Positions 43,314-51,546 of a stretch of 64,000 nt of DNA are shown here, in pieces. The stretch is taken from the NCBI RefSeq assembly GCF_000236685.1, contig NC_016633.1, forward strand, positions 2,356,001 through 2,420,000, in the 5' to 3' direction. Source of the DNA: Sphaerochaeta pleomorpha str. Grapes. GTDB taxonomy: Bacteria > Spirochaetota > Spirochaetia > Sphaerochaetales > Sphaerochaetaceae. Numbering within the stretch: the first letter of the stretch is position 1; each line of letters begins with the position of its first letter. Under the pieces are notes generated by a model. It ran no database searches. It saw nothing but the letters and a program-made list of their open reading frames with translations, and had not been told where the DNA came from. Made by a program: the position numbers and the translations under genes.

Positions 43314-44399
43314 ATGAAGAAAAATAGAAAAATTGGTTGGATAGTCGGATATTTGGTTTGCTTGGTTTTTATCAGTGTTGGTACGTCTTGCGCACATACT
43401 GCAAGGTTGGTTGACGAAAGTGGTAATCCCCTTGCGCTGGCGGTAGACTCCAGGGAAAAAATCGACCTCAATGGAACCAAGCAAAGAATCTATATAGCAG
43501 GAGCCTCTGAGGATAATCCAGTTATTCTTTGGCTTGACGGAGGACCCGGTGGATCGGAAGTCGGTTGGGTTCGGACGTATCTTGCTCCATTACATGAGCA
43601 ATTCACGATAGTTTGCTGGGATCAGAGGGGGACAGCGGGAAGTTATGCTGCTGCAAAGGATGGCCTGCTGGTCGAGCAATACGTTCAAGATGTTATAAGC
43701 CTTTCTAATTATCTTGCCGATCGGTTCAATCAGGAAAAAATAGTTCTGATGGGCCATTCCTGGGGATCAGTAATCGGCTTGCTCGCTGCACAGGAGAATC
43801 CTGGACTCTTTCATGCCTATATCGGAGCAGGCCAACAGATCAATTCAATCGAGAACGATACTCTTGGATGGCAGATGGTCCTGAAAGGGGCCCGTGCGTC
43901 TGAAGACCACAAGACGGTTGCGCTGATGGAGAAAATTGGACGTCCCCCCTATTTGAAAACCCTTGAGGACGGATCTGTCGTCCCTGACGGGCAGAAATAT
44001 TTTGAAGTCCTCAGTCGTTTGTTCGAATTCAGTCCACATGCTCCCGCTGATGCTTCTTTCCGTTCAGAAAAAATGTTCCTCGCGCCTGAACATTCGTTTG
44101 CAGATCGAATCAACCTGGTAAGGGGTTTGCTCAGGGGAGTCAAGGAAGTGTACCCGCAACTGGCATATCTTGATTTTGAAAAAGACGTGAAGCGTCTTGA
44201 TTGCCCTCTTTTCCTTGTCAATGGCCGATACGATATGAGTTGCGTTTCTACAATCGCGGAACGCTGGTTCAATACGGTGGAGGCCCCGTATAAGGAGTTG
44301 CTGTGGCTTGAAGAATCTGGACATAATGGAGTCTATACCGAAAGCAAAAAGTTCATGGAATTTATGACAGAAAAAGTACTTCCCTTGGCAACGACCTAG
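43314..44399 (+). CDS. Alpha/beta-hydrolase lipoprotein (proline iminopeptidase-like)
   Basis: The protein (361 aa) has a signal sequence and lipobox-like GTSC|A near residue 25, then an alpha/beta hydrolase: WLDGGPGGSEVGW (oxyanion loop), CWDQRGTAGS, nucleophile elbow GHSWGS, acid in VNGRYDMS and His in ESGHNGVY. The pattern fits the proline iminopeptidase/S33 group; the substrate is not known. Expression may be controlled by the RBS hairpin. The 3' end overlaps the convergent kinase gene by 4 bp. Confidence 0.85.
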   Translation: MKKNRKIGWIVGYLVCLVFISVGTSCAHTARLVDESGNPLALAVDSREKIDLNGTKQRIYIAGASEDNPVILWLDGGPGGSEVGWVRTYLAPLHEQFTIVCWDQRGTAGSYAAAKDGLLVEQYVQDVISLSNYLADRFNQEKIVLMGHSWGSVIGLLAAQENPGLFHAYIGAGQQINSIENDTLGWQMVLKGARASEDHKTVALMEKIGRPPYLKTLEDGSVVPDGQKYFEVLSRLFEFSPHAPADASFRSEKMFLAPEHSFADRINLVRGLLRGVKEVYPQLAYLDFEKDVKRLDCPLFLVNGRYDMSCVSTIAERWFNTVEAPYKELLWLEESGHNGVYTESKKFMEFMTEKVLPLATT

Positions 44400-46087
44400 A
44401 CAACATCGAATTCGCTTCCTCCTATGAATTCCCTGAGCAAGGAGTCTTGGGGAACCAGGGTGTCTGCAATAGGGTTTACATTATCAAGGAACCTGAGGAG
44501 TCGTCTGGCTGTCTCGTAGGTCATCTCCTGGGAAGGCTTTACCATTTTCAATAGAGGTTCGGCAAACGGGGCTAGGACTCCCAGTTCATAATCCAAAGCA
44601 GAATTGATCATGATATCTGCGTTGTTCTGGTAAGGGAATATGTAACGGTTCTCCCCTCTCTGTACCGAAGGCCACATGGAGAGTGTAGTCTCGGCGTTGG
44701 TTCCCCGGGTCCTGTTGTCCCGAACCATTCTTCTTATCAAGCGGTTGTCAGTGGTACTGATCCTGTTATGGTCATCGAGATTCAATTGGGTGAGCGCAGA
44801 TATATAGATCCTGAATACCATATCCCGGTCAATCGAACTGATAAGTTGTGGGTTCATCCCATGGATCCCCTCGATTACCAAGAGGGTCCGCTTATCCATG
44901 GTAACAGCTTCTTTCTCATAGGTTCGAGTGGCATTCTTGAAGTTAAAAATAGGCAGATGGACTGAATTCCCTTCACTGAGAAGTCCAAGGTCTTTCTGGA
45001 ATTGGGCGACATCGATAGCCTCCAGGGCTTCAAGGTCGGGTTTGTTATATTCGTCTTTGGGCACCTGCTTGATATCCAGGTAATAATTATCCAAGGAGAT
45101 CTTTACAGTTTTTTTGCCAAGTACCTGCAGTTGGGTACAGAGTTTGTAGGCAAAGGTGGTTTTACCAGAGGACGACGGTCCTGCAATGAGGATGAATTTT
45201 ACATTTCCATGCTCATTGATTTTATCGGCAATGCTGGAAATCTTTTTCTGCTGCAAGGCTTCGGCAAGCCTGATAAAGGACCCTACTGTATTTTGGTTTC
45301 CCATTCTATTCAGTTGCCCAAGCGATTGTACTTTGAGGATTGTCCCCCAGGCTTTGTATTCCTTGAAAACAGAGAATAACAGCGGATTGTCCTTATAGGT
45401 GTCGAGTTTCAAGAAATCATAGGAACGGGGATAGCGCAACAGCATCCCTTTTTCTTGGTAGGGTTTTAGTTCCCATACCTGCAAGAGACCGGTTTTCCCA
45501 ATCAGGGGTTCGTAGGATATATCCAGATAGCCACTCAAACGGTACAGTTCGACGACAGGGTCATTGCGGGTGGATAGCAAGGCAGATGTCTGCTCAAAAT
45601 GCTTTTCATTGAAATAGGCAAGGGCTTCACTGTAGGGTAGGCTTATTTCCTCGATGGGGAGATTTTGTTCGACAAGGCTTTGCATGGTAGAGGAAATTGC
45701 GGCGATGTCCCGGGTTTCAAGTGTATATTCATCGTCGAAACTGAAGTAGTACCCATCACCCAAAGAATGGCCGATAACCAGTTTCCTGTCAGGGAAAAGC
45801 ATAGAGACAGCACTACAGAGAAGGTAGCAGATGGTGTGCCTGTACATTCTTTTTCCCATGTCGCCAAAGAGTCTGACTGGTTCCAGGGAGCAGTTGCTCG
45901 TCAGTATTTTGGCACAGGATTGTAATTCATGGTTAACCAAGGCACCGATATAGGGATTGTCGAAGTAGGAATGGCCGGTTGAAGTATCAATATAGTTTGT
46001 TGCAATTAACAATTCTTCAACTGTTGTTCCCATTGCAACCGTTTGTATTTTTTCCCCGATAGTGATCTGTATATCTTTCATATTCAT
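44396..46087 (-). CDS. Nucleoside kinase (uridine kinase domain with ThrRS-type N-terminus)
   Basis: The protein (563 aa from the ATG at 46087) has an N-terminal TGS/ThrRS-like region (MKDIQITIGEKIQTVAMGTTVEELL, YRHTICYLLCSAV, GYYFSFD) and a C-terminal uridine-kinase-type P-loop domain (LIAGPSSSGKTTFAYKL, ISLDNYYLD, LVIEGIHGMNP, RRMVRDNRTRGTNAE). Such fusions are common in spirochaetes and Firmicutes. It should phosphorylate uridine/cytidine or a related nucleoside, but the actual substrate is unproven. A longer frame exists to 46147 without an RBS. Confidence 0.88.
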   Translation of the reverse strand: MNMKDIQITIGEKIQTVAMGTTVEELLIATNYIDTSTGHSYFDNPYIGALVNHELQSCAKILTSNCSLEPVRLFGDMGKRMYRHTICYLLCSAVSMLFPDRKLVIGHSLGDGYYFSFDDEYTLETRDIAAISSTMQSLVEQNLPIEEISLPYSEALAYFNEKHFEQTSALLSTRNDPVVELYRLSGYLDISYEPLIGKTGLLQVWELKPYQEKGMLLRYPRSYDFLKLDTYKDNPLLFSVFKEYKAWGTILKVQSLGQLNRMGNQNTVGSFIRLAEALQQKKISSIADKINEHGNVKFILIAGPSSSGKTTFAYKLCTQLQVLGKKTVKISLDNYYLDIKQVPKDEYNKPDLEALEAIDVAQFQKDLGLLSEGNSVHLPIFNFKNATRTYEKEAVTMDKRTLLVIEGIHGMNPQLISSIDRDMVFRIYISALTQLNLDDHNRISTTDNRLIRRMVRDNRTRGTNAETTLSMWPSVQRGENRYIFPYQNNADIMINSALDYELGVLAPFAEPLLKMVKPSQEMTYETARRLLRFLDNVNPIADTLVPQDSLLREFIGGSEFDVV

Positions 46088-46217
46088 AATAATACTTCCA
46101 AGGAAAGCCAAGAAACAAGAAAAAAGAATACAGGAAGCATTTTGCATATTCTTATGGCAATAAAAGAGAACTATTGGTTATATATTTACTTGATATGGTA
46201 TATTCCTACCTGCAACA

Positions 46218-46246
46218 TTGACACTCTGAGTTGCAATGGATACATT
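46218..46246 (+). promoter_or_regulatory. Promoter of the AOR-type gene
   Basis: A perfect TTGACA (46218-46223), 17-nt spacer, TACATT (46241-46246). Only seven bases separate it from the ATG at 46254, suggesting a leaderless transcript. Confidence 0.55.
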
Positions 46247-46253
46247 TTACTGC

Positions 46254-48014
46254 ATGGAACAAAAGCAACATATGGCGTTTCCTTATCGCCAGCGCTTCAT
46301 CTTGCTGGTTGATGTTGGACAGGAAACCTGGGAAAAAATCCCCCTATCAGAGAGTGAATCCAAAACAATGCTGGGTGGAAGGTTGCTTGCGCTCGGACTC
46401 TGGGACAAATATGCCGAATACGAGAATCTTGGAAGCCAAGCCTATGAAAGTGGTAATCCGATTGTTATAGCTGCCGGTTCAGCCTCAGATATTTCGTTGG
46501 CATGTTGCGATTCCTTTACCTTGGTGACCCGTTCTCAGCTAACCGGACAGCTTTCTGTCAATACAAGCAATGGCCCCCTTGCCCGGGCCCTGCATGGGTG
46601 CGGTTATTCTGCTATGGTCATCGTCGGGCGTTTTCGGAGACTGTCTGGGTTTGAGATAGATTTTAATTCCGTACAGTTTTCCAATGCGGAAAAATTCCAC
46701 GATTTTACAACCAAGGAAGTAGCAACACACTTTTTGGGAAAAAATCTGATAGCGCTTGGACCCGCTGGGGAACATCAGGTACCGTATGCTTCGATCTGGT
46801 CCGATGGTACGAATTTTGGCCGCGGGGGTGTCGGAACTGTTTTCGGCTTGAAAAATATCAAGTATATCACCCTTGCCCCCTCGGTATCGGGGCGCGAGTC
46901 CTACGACCCGAAACAACTTGGGACAACTATTCAGAAATATCAACGTACCCTGCAAAAAAGCAAAGTAGGCGATTTGATAGCCAAGGAAGGCTCTGTTACC
47001 CTTATAGAGCAAGCAAATCGCTATGGATGGGCTGCTGTTGATTGTTTTTCGCTTAGAAGAGACGGCCGGCTTTGGGGCCTTTCCTCCTACCGGGACTTCA
47101 AGGCCGCGGACCCTGCAGTGCAGGGGTGTGCCGGTTGTCCGAATGGCTGTGCCCATTCTTCCGGGGAAGGTTCGGTTTTCCCGGATTTTTCAATGGGGTT
47201 GGCCCTTGGTGCCAATCTTGAGCTTTTCGATTACCAAAGTGTTTCCCTTCTTATGGATCGTTGCTCGGAAACCGGTCTGGATTATTATTCGATAGGGGCA
47301 GTCCTTGCCTGGGCGCGAAAGACCAGACCTGAAGGGACACTCTCGTTCCTTCCTGATCTCAGTCGTGCAACAGTCCATCAATACCTTCATCTTATCGATG
47401 CAATGGCCTACAGAAAGGGTACTGGGGAACAACTGTCCCATACCTTGGACAAACTGGTTACACTATACGGTGGTGCCGAATACGCCTATGCCGTGAACTC
47501 TATTCCCCTTGCTCCCTATGACTTGAGGGCCTTGCCGGCCCAGGCACTGCTCACTGCGCTTGGTGATGACACGGTTGTAATCAGGGAGTTGTTGTCAGGC
47601 AACCATTACAGGAGAGGAAAAGAGCGCCAGATTGCAATGTGGGCAATGTTTTCGCAAGACCTCCGGTATGCAATGGAGTCGCTAGGCCTTTGTTATTTTT
47701 TCTCCCTGCCCTGTTTTGATAAACCCTTTCTTTGGTATCCTTTTAGGTTTTATAGGAAGTCAATGTTTTCGTTCTTTGCAGAGCTGGTTTCCGTAACTGA
47801 GGGGTATACAGTAACCGGTAAACAGGTGGCTTCCTATGGAAGGGACGCTTGGGCCTTGCAAAGGAAGATTGACAAAATGCTATTGAAGGGAGAGCCTGTG
47901 GGTACGTTGCCAGATCAAGTCCTGGTGAATGCTTCGAGCAATTTCCCTGCGGCCCAAGTGGTTCCCCTGGCCAGACTCCTTGACACCTACTATCAGATGA
48001 GGGGCATAAAATAG
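46254..48014 (+). CDS. Aldehyde:ferredoxin oxidoreductase (tungsten-enzyme family)
   Basis: AOR enzymes oxidise aldehydes and reduce ferredoxin at a tungstopterin and [4Fe-4S] site. The protein (586 aa from ATG 46254; 592 from the upstream ATG at 46236) shows LGGRLLALGLWDK, TRSQLTGQLSVNTSNG, FGRGGVGTVFGLKNIKYI, the cluster motif CAGCPNGCAHSS (CxxCxxxC), and a fourth Cys in LGLCYFFSLP. Length is near the 605-residue family norm. No tungsten-transport or ferredoxin gene is adjacent. The start is chosen by the promoter; no RBS is present for either ATG. Confidence 0.87.
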   Translation: MEQKQHMAFPYRQRFILLVDVGQETWEKIPLSESESKTMLGGRLLALGLWDKYAEYENLGSQAYESGNPIVIAAGSASDISLACCDSFTLVTRSQLTGQLSVNTSNGPLARALHGCGYSAMVIVGRFRRLSGFEIDFNSVQFSNAEKFHDFTTKEVATHFLGKNLIALGPAGEHQVPYASIWSDGTNFGRGGVGTVFGLKNIKYITLAPSVSGRESYDPKQLGTTIQKYQRTLQKSKVGDLIAKEGSVTLIEQANRYGWAAVDCFSLRRDGRLWGLSSYRDFKAADPAVQGCAGCPNGCAHSSGEGSVFPDFSMGLALGANLELFDYQSVSLLMDRCSETGLDYYSIGAVLAWARKTRPEGTLSFLPDLSRATVHQYLHLIDAMAYRKGTGEQLSHTLDKLVTLYGGAEYAYAVNSIPLAPYDLRALPAQALLTALGDDTVVIRELLSGNHYRRGKERQIAMWAMFSQDLRYAMESLGLCYFFSLPCFDKPFLWYPFRFYRKSMFSFFAELVSVTEGYTVTGKQVASYGRDAWALQRKIDKMLLKGEPVGTLPDQVLVNASSNFPAAQVVPLARLLDTYYQMRGIK

Positions 48015-48532
48015 TACTGTAAATCTGGGAGCGGGATATCTGTTGCCAAAGAACGGATTTCAATTTTACCATTTTCAATAATGCCATAGGTTTCCCCATA
48101 GCTGCTTCTCGGGTAGGAGGGGGAACCTGGGTTTACATAGATTACGCCGTCTCCTCCAATTGTCAGGCTAGGGCAATGGGTATGGCCACTCAACACTATG
48201 TCCTGGGGCCTCAAGCCTAATTCCTCTGGGGAGAAATAACGGTCGCCATGGATCATGATAATGGTGCGTCCTGAAAAGGGGAATCTCCTGATTAACGGAG
48301 GCAAGGTCAATCCTGTAGCATGGAAGGCATACTGAGTGTCACAATTACCCCTAACCATGACAATAGGTACTATACTGGTTCTCAATATCTCGCTGAACGT
48401 GCTTCCTTCCGACGGACAAGTGTCCCCTGCCAGTAGGAGGGTTTTAGCTTGGAAGGTGTTCGCTTTTTCCAAAAGAGTGGTAAGTTTTGAGGAAGATCCG
48501 TGCAAATCTGAACTGAAAAGCAATGTATCCAT
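47993..48532 (-). CDS. YfcE/MJ0936-type metallophosphodiesterase
   Basis: The protein (179 aa) has the calcineurin-like motifs SSDLHGSSSKL, LLLAGDTCPSEGS, VMVRGNCDTQYA, MIHGDRY and SGHTHCPS. The N-terminus fits the YfcE family of phosphodiesterases with unclear physiological substrates. It overlaps the AOR gene 3' end by 22 bp. A direct repeat at 48498-48598 covers its first codons and upstream region. No SD sequence is seen before the ATG. Confidence 0.88.
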   Translation of the reverse strand: MDTLLFSSDLHGSSSKLTTLLEKANTFQAKTLLLAGDTCPSEGSTFSEILRTSIVPIVMVRGNCDTQYAFHATGLTLPPLIRRFPFSGRTIIMIHGDRYFSPEELGLRPQDIVLSGHTHCPSLTIGGDGVIYVNPGSPSYPRSSYGETYGIIENGKIEIRSLATDIPLPDLQYYFMPLI

Positions 48533-48598
48533 GAAAATACTCTACCATATTTTGCATTTCCTTTGTAATTCGGTTACTGCAATAAAAGGTTCTTGTCG
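48498..48598 (-). repeat. 101-bp direct repeat, copy 1 (yfcE start plus upstream)
   Basis: It covers the first 12 codons of the YfcE-like gene and 66 bp upstream. It aligns with 50449-50549 without gaps; by my count 10 of 101 positions differ. Conserved blocks include ATATTTTGCATTTCC and CAATAAAAG. Confidence 0.8.
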
Positions 48599-48600
48599 AT

Positions 48601-49094
48601 CACCGCTCATGCTGGTACGAGAATACAAGAATCCTGACTTCTACAATAAAAAATCAAAAAAAATAACTGCCATATGAATACAATGCAAGTAATTATCAGC
48701 AGTTTTCTTTTCCGTACTTTCAAGCGGAATGTAATATATCAGTCAATATTCTTTGTACTGTTTTTTTTCGGCCTCAGTTCCTGCCTCGGAGAAAACTTTT
48801 GTAATTACCCAAGCCCCTCAATAAGCCTATCTTCTTCAGCAAAAGCTCGAGGCAGTAGTTCCGGTATAGGGTGTCCTTCACCTCGAGGTAGGATTTGGTG
48901 ACCTTGGACGACTGCTCGGTCTTTCGCAACCCGCGGTACATTGCTTTTGGAATCCTAAACTCCTCTTCTTGCTGTCTTTTTGTTTTTCTGCCTTTACGCT
49001 TTCTGCAATACGAAAAGAGAGATAGAATAGCAAGGAAAGTCAAGCACGTATCGTTTTTCTGTATTAGCATCAGGATAGAGGAAGTTCTTAGCGT
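48601..49094. other. 494-bp gap: no clear gene, possible gene remnant
   Basis: Nothing in this stretch is recognised. A minus-strand open frame (48774-49187) ends in a coding-looking run (KSYLEVKDTLYRNYCLELLLKKIG) but the full frame overlaps the start of the AraC-type gene and has no RBS or homology I can name. It could be the decayed C-terminus of a mobile-element protein. A plus-strand frame at 48674-48901 has a hydrophobic start but no support. Confidence 0.4.
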
Positions 49095-49967
49095 ATGGAT
49101 GATTTCCAAAGGAATGCAGTAAAGCAGATGCTCGATTACATCGAATCCCATCTCTCTTTTCCGATCAGCTTGTACCAGCTTGCACAAACTGGGGGTTATT
49201 CAGCTTGGCATGCTGCCCGGCTGTTCAAGGAAGCTACTGGGACCAGTCCGTTTTCTTATATCCGTAGCAGGCGTTTGGCTGCAGCTGCACACCAGCTTGG
49301 AGTGGGAAAGCAAAATATCATCGATGTAGCCATGGATTTTGTGTTTGACTCTCATGAAGGATTTACGCGTGCCTTTACCAAGCAGTTCGGCATGAACCCA
49401 TCTGATTTCCGCAAAGCCTTGGCAACCTACCATGCAAGAACTGCCCAATTAACGATCAGTGAAGGAGAAAAATGTATGGAAACGGTATTTGTACAAGTAA
49501 TCGATCGTATGGAACGTAAAGCCGTGGTTAAGTTTGCACATAAGGCTTCGGACTATTTTGAATACTGCGAAGAGGTTGGATGTGAGATCTGGGATACCTT
49601 GGGTTCTATCAAAGGTGCTTTATTTGAACCGATTGGTATGTGGATGCCTAAAAACATGCGCAAGTTGGGTACCGGTGAATATGTACAAGGTGTTGAAGTT
49701 CCTGTGGATTACAAGGGAGAAATTCCTGAAGGATTTGATAGTATTACCCTGCCAGCGTGCAAGATGATGGTTTTTCAAGGTCCTGCTTATGAAGATGAAC
49801 ATTTTGAACAGGCCATCACAAATCTTTGGGAACTCATGAAAACCTATGATCCCAAGCTCTATGGCTTTGAGTGGGCTGATGAAGATGGCCCTCGGTTTCA
49901 ATTGGCACCTATGGGGTATCGCGGCTATATTGAAGCAAGACCGGTTAGGGCTTTGAACCAGAACTAA
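49095..49967 (+). CDS. AraC-type regulator with GyrI-like effector domain
   Basis: The protein (290 aa) has an N-terminal AraC double helix-turn-helix (residues about 5-110: LAQTGGYSAWHAARLFKEATGTSPFSYIRSRRL, FDSHEGFTRAFTKQFGMNPSDFRK) and a C-terminal GyrI/Bacterial effector-binding domain (FVQVIDRMERKAVVK, IGMWMPKNMRKLGTGEYVQGVEVP). Many such regulators (SbmC-like, Rob-like) bind small hydrophobic effectors. RBS GAGGAAG. A near-perfect hairpin follows. Confidence 0.88.
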   Translation: MDDFQRNAVKQMLDYIESHLSFPISLYQLAQTGGYSAWHAARLFKEATGTSPFSYIRSRRLAAAAHQLGVGKQNIIDVAMDFVFDSHEGFTRAFTKQFGMNPSDFRKALATYHARTAQLTISEGEKCMETVFVQVIDRMERKAVVKFAHKASDYFEYCEEVGCEIWDTLGSIKGALFEPIGMWMPKNMRKLGTGEYVQGVEVPVDYKGEIPEGFDSITLPACKMMVFQGPAYEDEHFEQAITNLWELMKTYDPKLYGFEWADEDGPRFQLAPMGYRGYIEARPVRALNQN

Positions 49968-49975
49968 TGGCGATT

Positions 49976-50004
49976 CGTCTCCTTCCAATAGTTGGTAGGA
50001 GACG
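49976..50004 (+). terminator. Terminator of the AraC-GyrI gene
   Basis: CGTCTCCT-t-CCAA pairs with TTGG-t-AGGAGACG (one internal T-T mismatch) around a 3-nt loop, then TTTGAATTCCTTTTTATA. Confidence 0.65.
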
Positions 50005-50273
50005 TTTGAATTCCTTTTTATACCGGTCAGTCTTTTTTCAAGTGGAATACTTACTCCTAAACTGCTTTTTTTATTAGGAAGCGAGTGAAAGCAGTTTGTG
50101 GGATTTTGTTATTTCCCTAAAGATCTCTTGGATTAGTATCTTGCTGTGGTTGTAAGTACACATTGTATCTATTGGTACATTCGGCTGGGTTCATCACCTA
50201 AATCAGCCAATCCCTTTTCACATTCAGCTATCATGTTCGAATATCAGTGAAAAAAGAACATGGAGGTAAGAAT
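50005..50273. other. 269-bp gap with an A/T-rich inverted repeat
   Basis: A perfect 10-bp inverted repeat, AAACTGCTTT (50059-50068) and AAAGCAGTTT (50088-50097), is the only structure seen. No convincing promoter or gene was found apart from the RBS (GGAGG, 50262-50266) of the small ORF that follows. Confidence 0.5.
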
Positions 50274-50405
50274 ATGATTTCTTGCAAGGATGGCTTGATC
50301 TTGAGTGAGCAAGGCCTCAATATTACACAGATCAAAGGTAAATTGGGATATGACCGAAATACCCTTTTGGGGTCATGCAAGGGTTTGCTGGGTTGCCTGG
50401 TTTGA
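50274..50405 (+). CDS. Small ORF with HTH-like sequence
   Basis: A 43-residue frame with a good RBS (GGAGG, 7 nt before the ATG). The sequence LILSEQGLNITQIKGKLGYD resembles the helix-turn-helix start of site-specific recombinases or transposases (for example IS21/IS30-type), but nothing more follows. It may be a fragment of a mobile element or a genuine small protein. The 101-bp repeat copy 2 begins 43 bp downstream. Confidence 0.35.
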   Translation: MISCKDGLILSEQGLNITQIKGKLGYDRNTLLGSCKGLLGCLV

Positions 50406-50448
50406 AGGACTGCAGAATTCTGGAGACGCAAGGGGTTTTAGAAAAGAG

Positions 50449-50491
50449 CCGTGCAAATCTGAACTGAAAAACAAGGTATCCCTGCAAATAC
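50449..50491 (-). pseudogene. Remnant of the 5' end of a YfcE-like gene
   Basis: The minus-strand reading, beginning where the ATG would be, gives (R)DTLFFSSDLHGS, matching MDTLLFSSDLHGS of the intact gene at 48532. The start codon is lost and similarity ends after about 12 codons, so this is a non-functional relic. Confidence 0.6.
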
Positions 50492-50549
50492 CCTAGCATA
50501 TTTTGCATTTCCTTTGTAATTTGGTGAATGCAATAAAAGTTTCTTGTCG
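50449..50549 (-). repeat. 101-bp direct repeat, copy 2, with a decayed yfcE start
   Basis: Second copy of the repeat at 48498-48598, offset exactly 1,951 bp, no gaps, 10 mismatches by count. Here the ATG of the yfcE-like gene has become AGG. Confidence 0.8.
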
Positions 50550-50616
50550 CTTAAGAATAATGCTGTTACTATGATATAAGACTCATATAAAATTGCTTTT
50601 TTTAGGAGGGTTGCCG

Positions 50617-51543
50617 ATGTCTGACATCAGGGAGTTGACCTGCAGTGACGGGCATGTTTTGTGCTATCGTGTATGGATACCCCAAGGTACACCTGTAAAA
50701 GCGGTATTGCATATTCTCCATGGTATGGCTGAACATAGTGAACGGTATGACCGGTTTGCAACGTATCTCAATGCAAAGGGTATAGCAGTCTATGCGCAAG
50801 ATCATCGCGGCCATGGTTTGACAGCCAAGAAAGCCAATGGACAGCTTGGATGGTTTGACGAAAAGGATGGATGGATGCGCGTTGCAGAGGATGCCTCCGA
50901 ACTGTCCAATGTAATATCTTCCGACTTTCCCAAGCAATCATTGTTTTTAATGGGCCATAGTATGGGGTCTTTCCTTGCAAGGACCTTGATGGTACAGCAT
51001 TCGGATGTATACGATGGGGTCATTATCATGGGTACAGGATGCTCCCAGGGGCTCCTTGGAAAGATTGGCAAGGGAATTGCCCGCCGGCATGTGAAAAGGA
51101 ACGGCATGCATTTTGTCGATGAGCAAATCGATAAGATGAGTTTTGGCTCCTATAACAAAAGAATCCAAAATCCTGCTACCTCTTTCGATTGGTTGAGCAG
51201 CGATACAGCTGAAGTCAAGAAATATATTGATGACCCGTTCTGCGGTTTTGTCTGCACCTCCAAATTCTATGAAGATATACTTGATGGGATAGAATTTGCC
51301 AATGATGGTGAAAAGGCGCGCAAAATTCCCAAGGATTTGCCTCTTCTCATTATCAGTGGAGATATGGATCCCGTGGGGAACTATGGTAAAGGGGTTCAGA
51401 AGGTATTCGATATGTATAAGGATGTAGGAATCTCTGATATCAGCCTCTACCTGGTTAAAGACGGAAGACATGAAATCCTGAATGAAACCTCTCGCAATGA
51501 AACGATGGAATATCTATATTCTTGGTTGAAGAAGAGAATCTAA
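50617..51543 (+). CDS. Alpha/beta hydrolase, monoacylglycerol lipase-like
   Basis: The protein (308 aa from the ATG at 50617, RBS AGGAGGG) has the Hydrolase_4/lysophospholipase pattern: LHGMAEHSERYDRFA, AQDHRGHG, nucleophile elbow GHSMGS, acid Asp in ISGDMDPVG and His in DGRHEILNE. It should hydrolyse monoacylglycerols or similar esters in the cytoplasm. The next gene, YihY, starts 3 bp later, so they share an mRNA. Confidence 0.87.
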   Translation: MSDIRELTCSDGHVLCYRVWIPQGTPVKAVLHILHGMAEHSERYDRFATYLNAKGIAVYAQDHRGHGLTAKKANGQLGWFDEKDGWMRVAEDASELSNVISSDFPKQSLFLMGHSMGSFLARTLMVQHSDVYDGVIIMGTGCSQGLLGKIGKGIARRHVKRNGMHFVDEQIDKMSFGSYNKRIQNPATSFDWLSSDTAEVKKYIDDPFCGFVCTSKFYEDILDGIEFANDGEKARKIPKDLPLLIISGDMDPVGNYGKGVQKVFDMYKDVGISDISLYLVKDGRHEILNETSRNETMEYLYSWLKKRI

Positions 51544-51546
51544 TCG

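Noticed and set aside
46139-46168. A third copy of the 101-bp repeat upstream of the nucleoside kinase
   Set aside because: Only two short blocks (TTTTGCAT and GCAATAAAAG) match, with different spacing; could be chance.
48533-48598. A leaderless promoter for the yfcE-like gene
   Set aside because: A TAGAGT hexamer lies six bases before the ATG, but no -35-like hexamer is found at 16-18 nt.
48674-48901. 75-residue plus-strand frame with hydrophobic start and SSC-like box, as a lipoprotein
   Set aside because: No RBS, low-complexity C-terminus and an overlapping minus-strand frame; not enough support.
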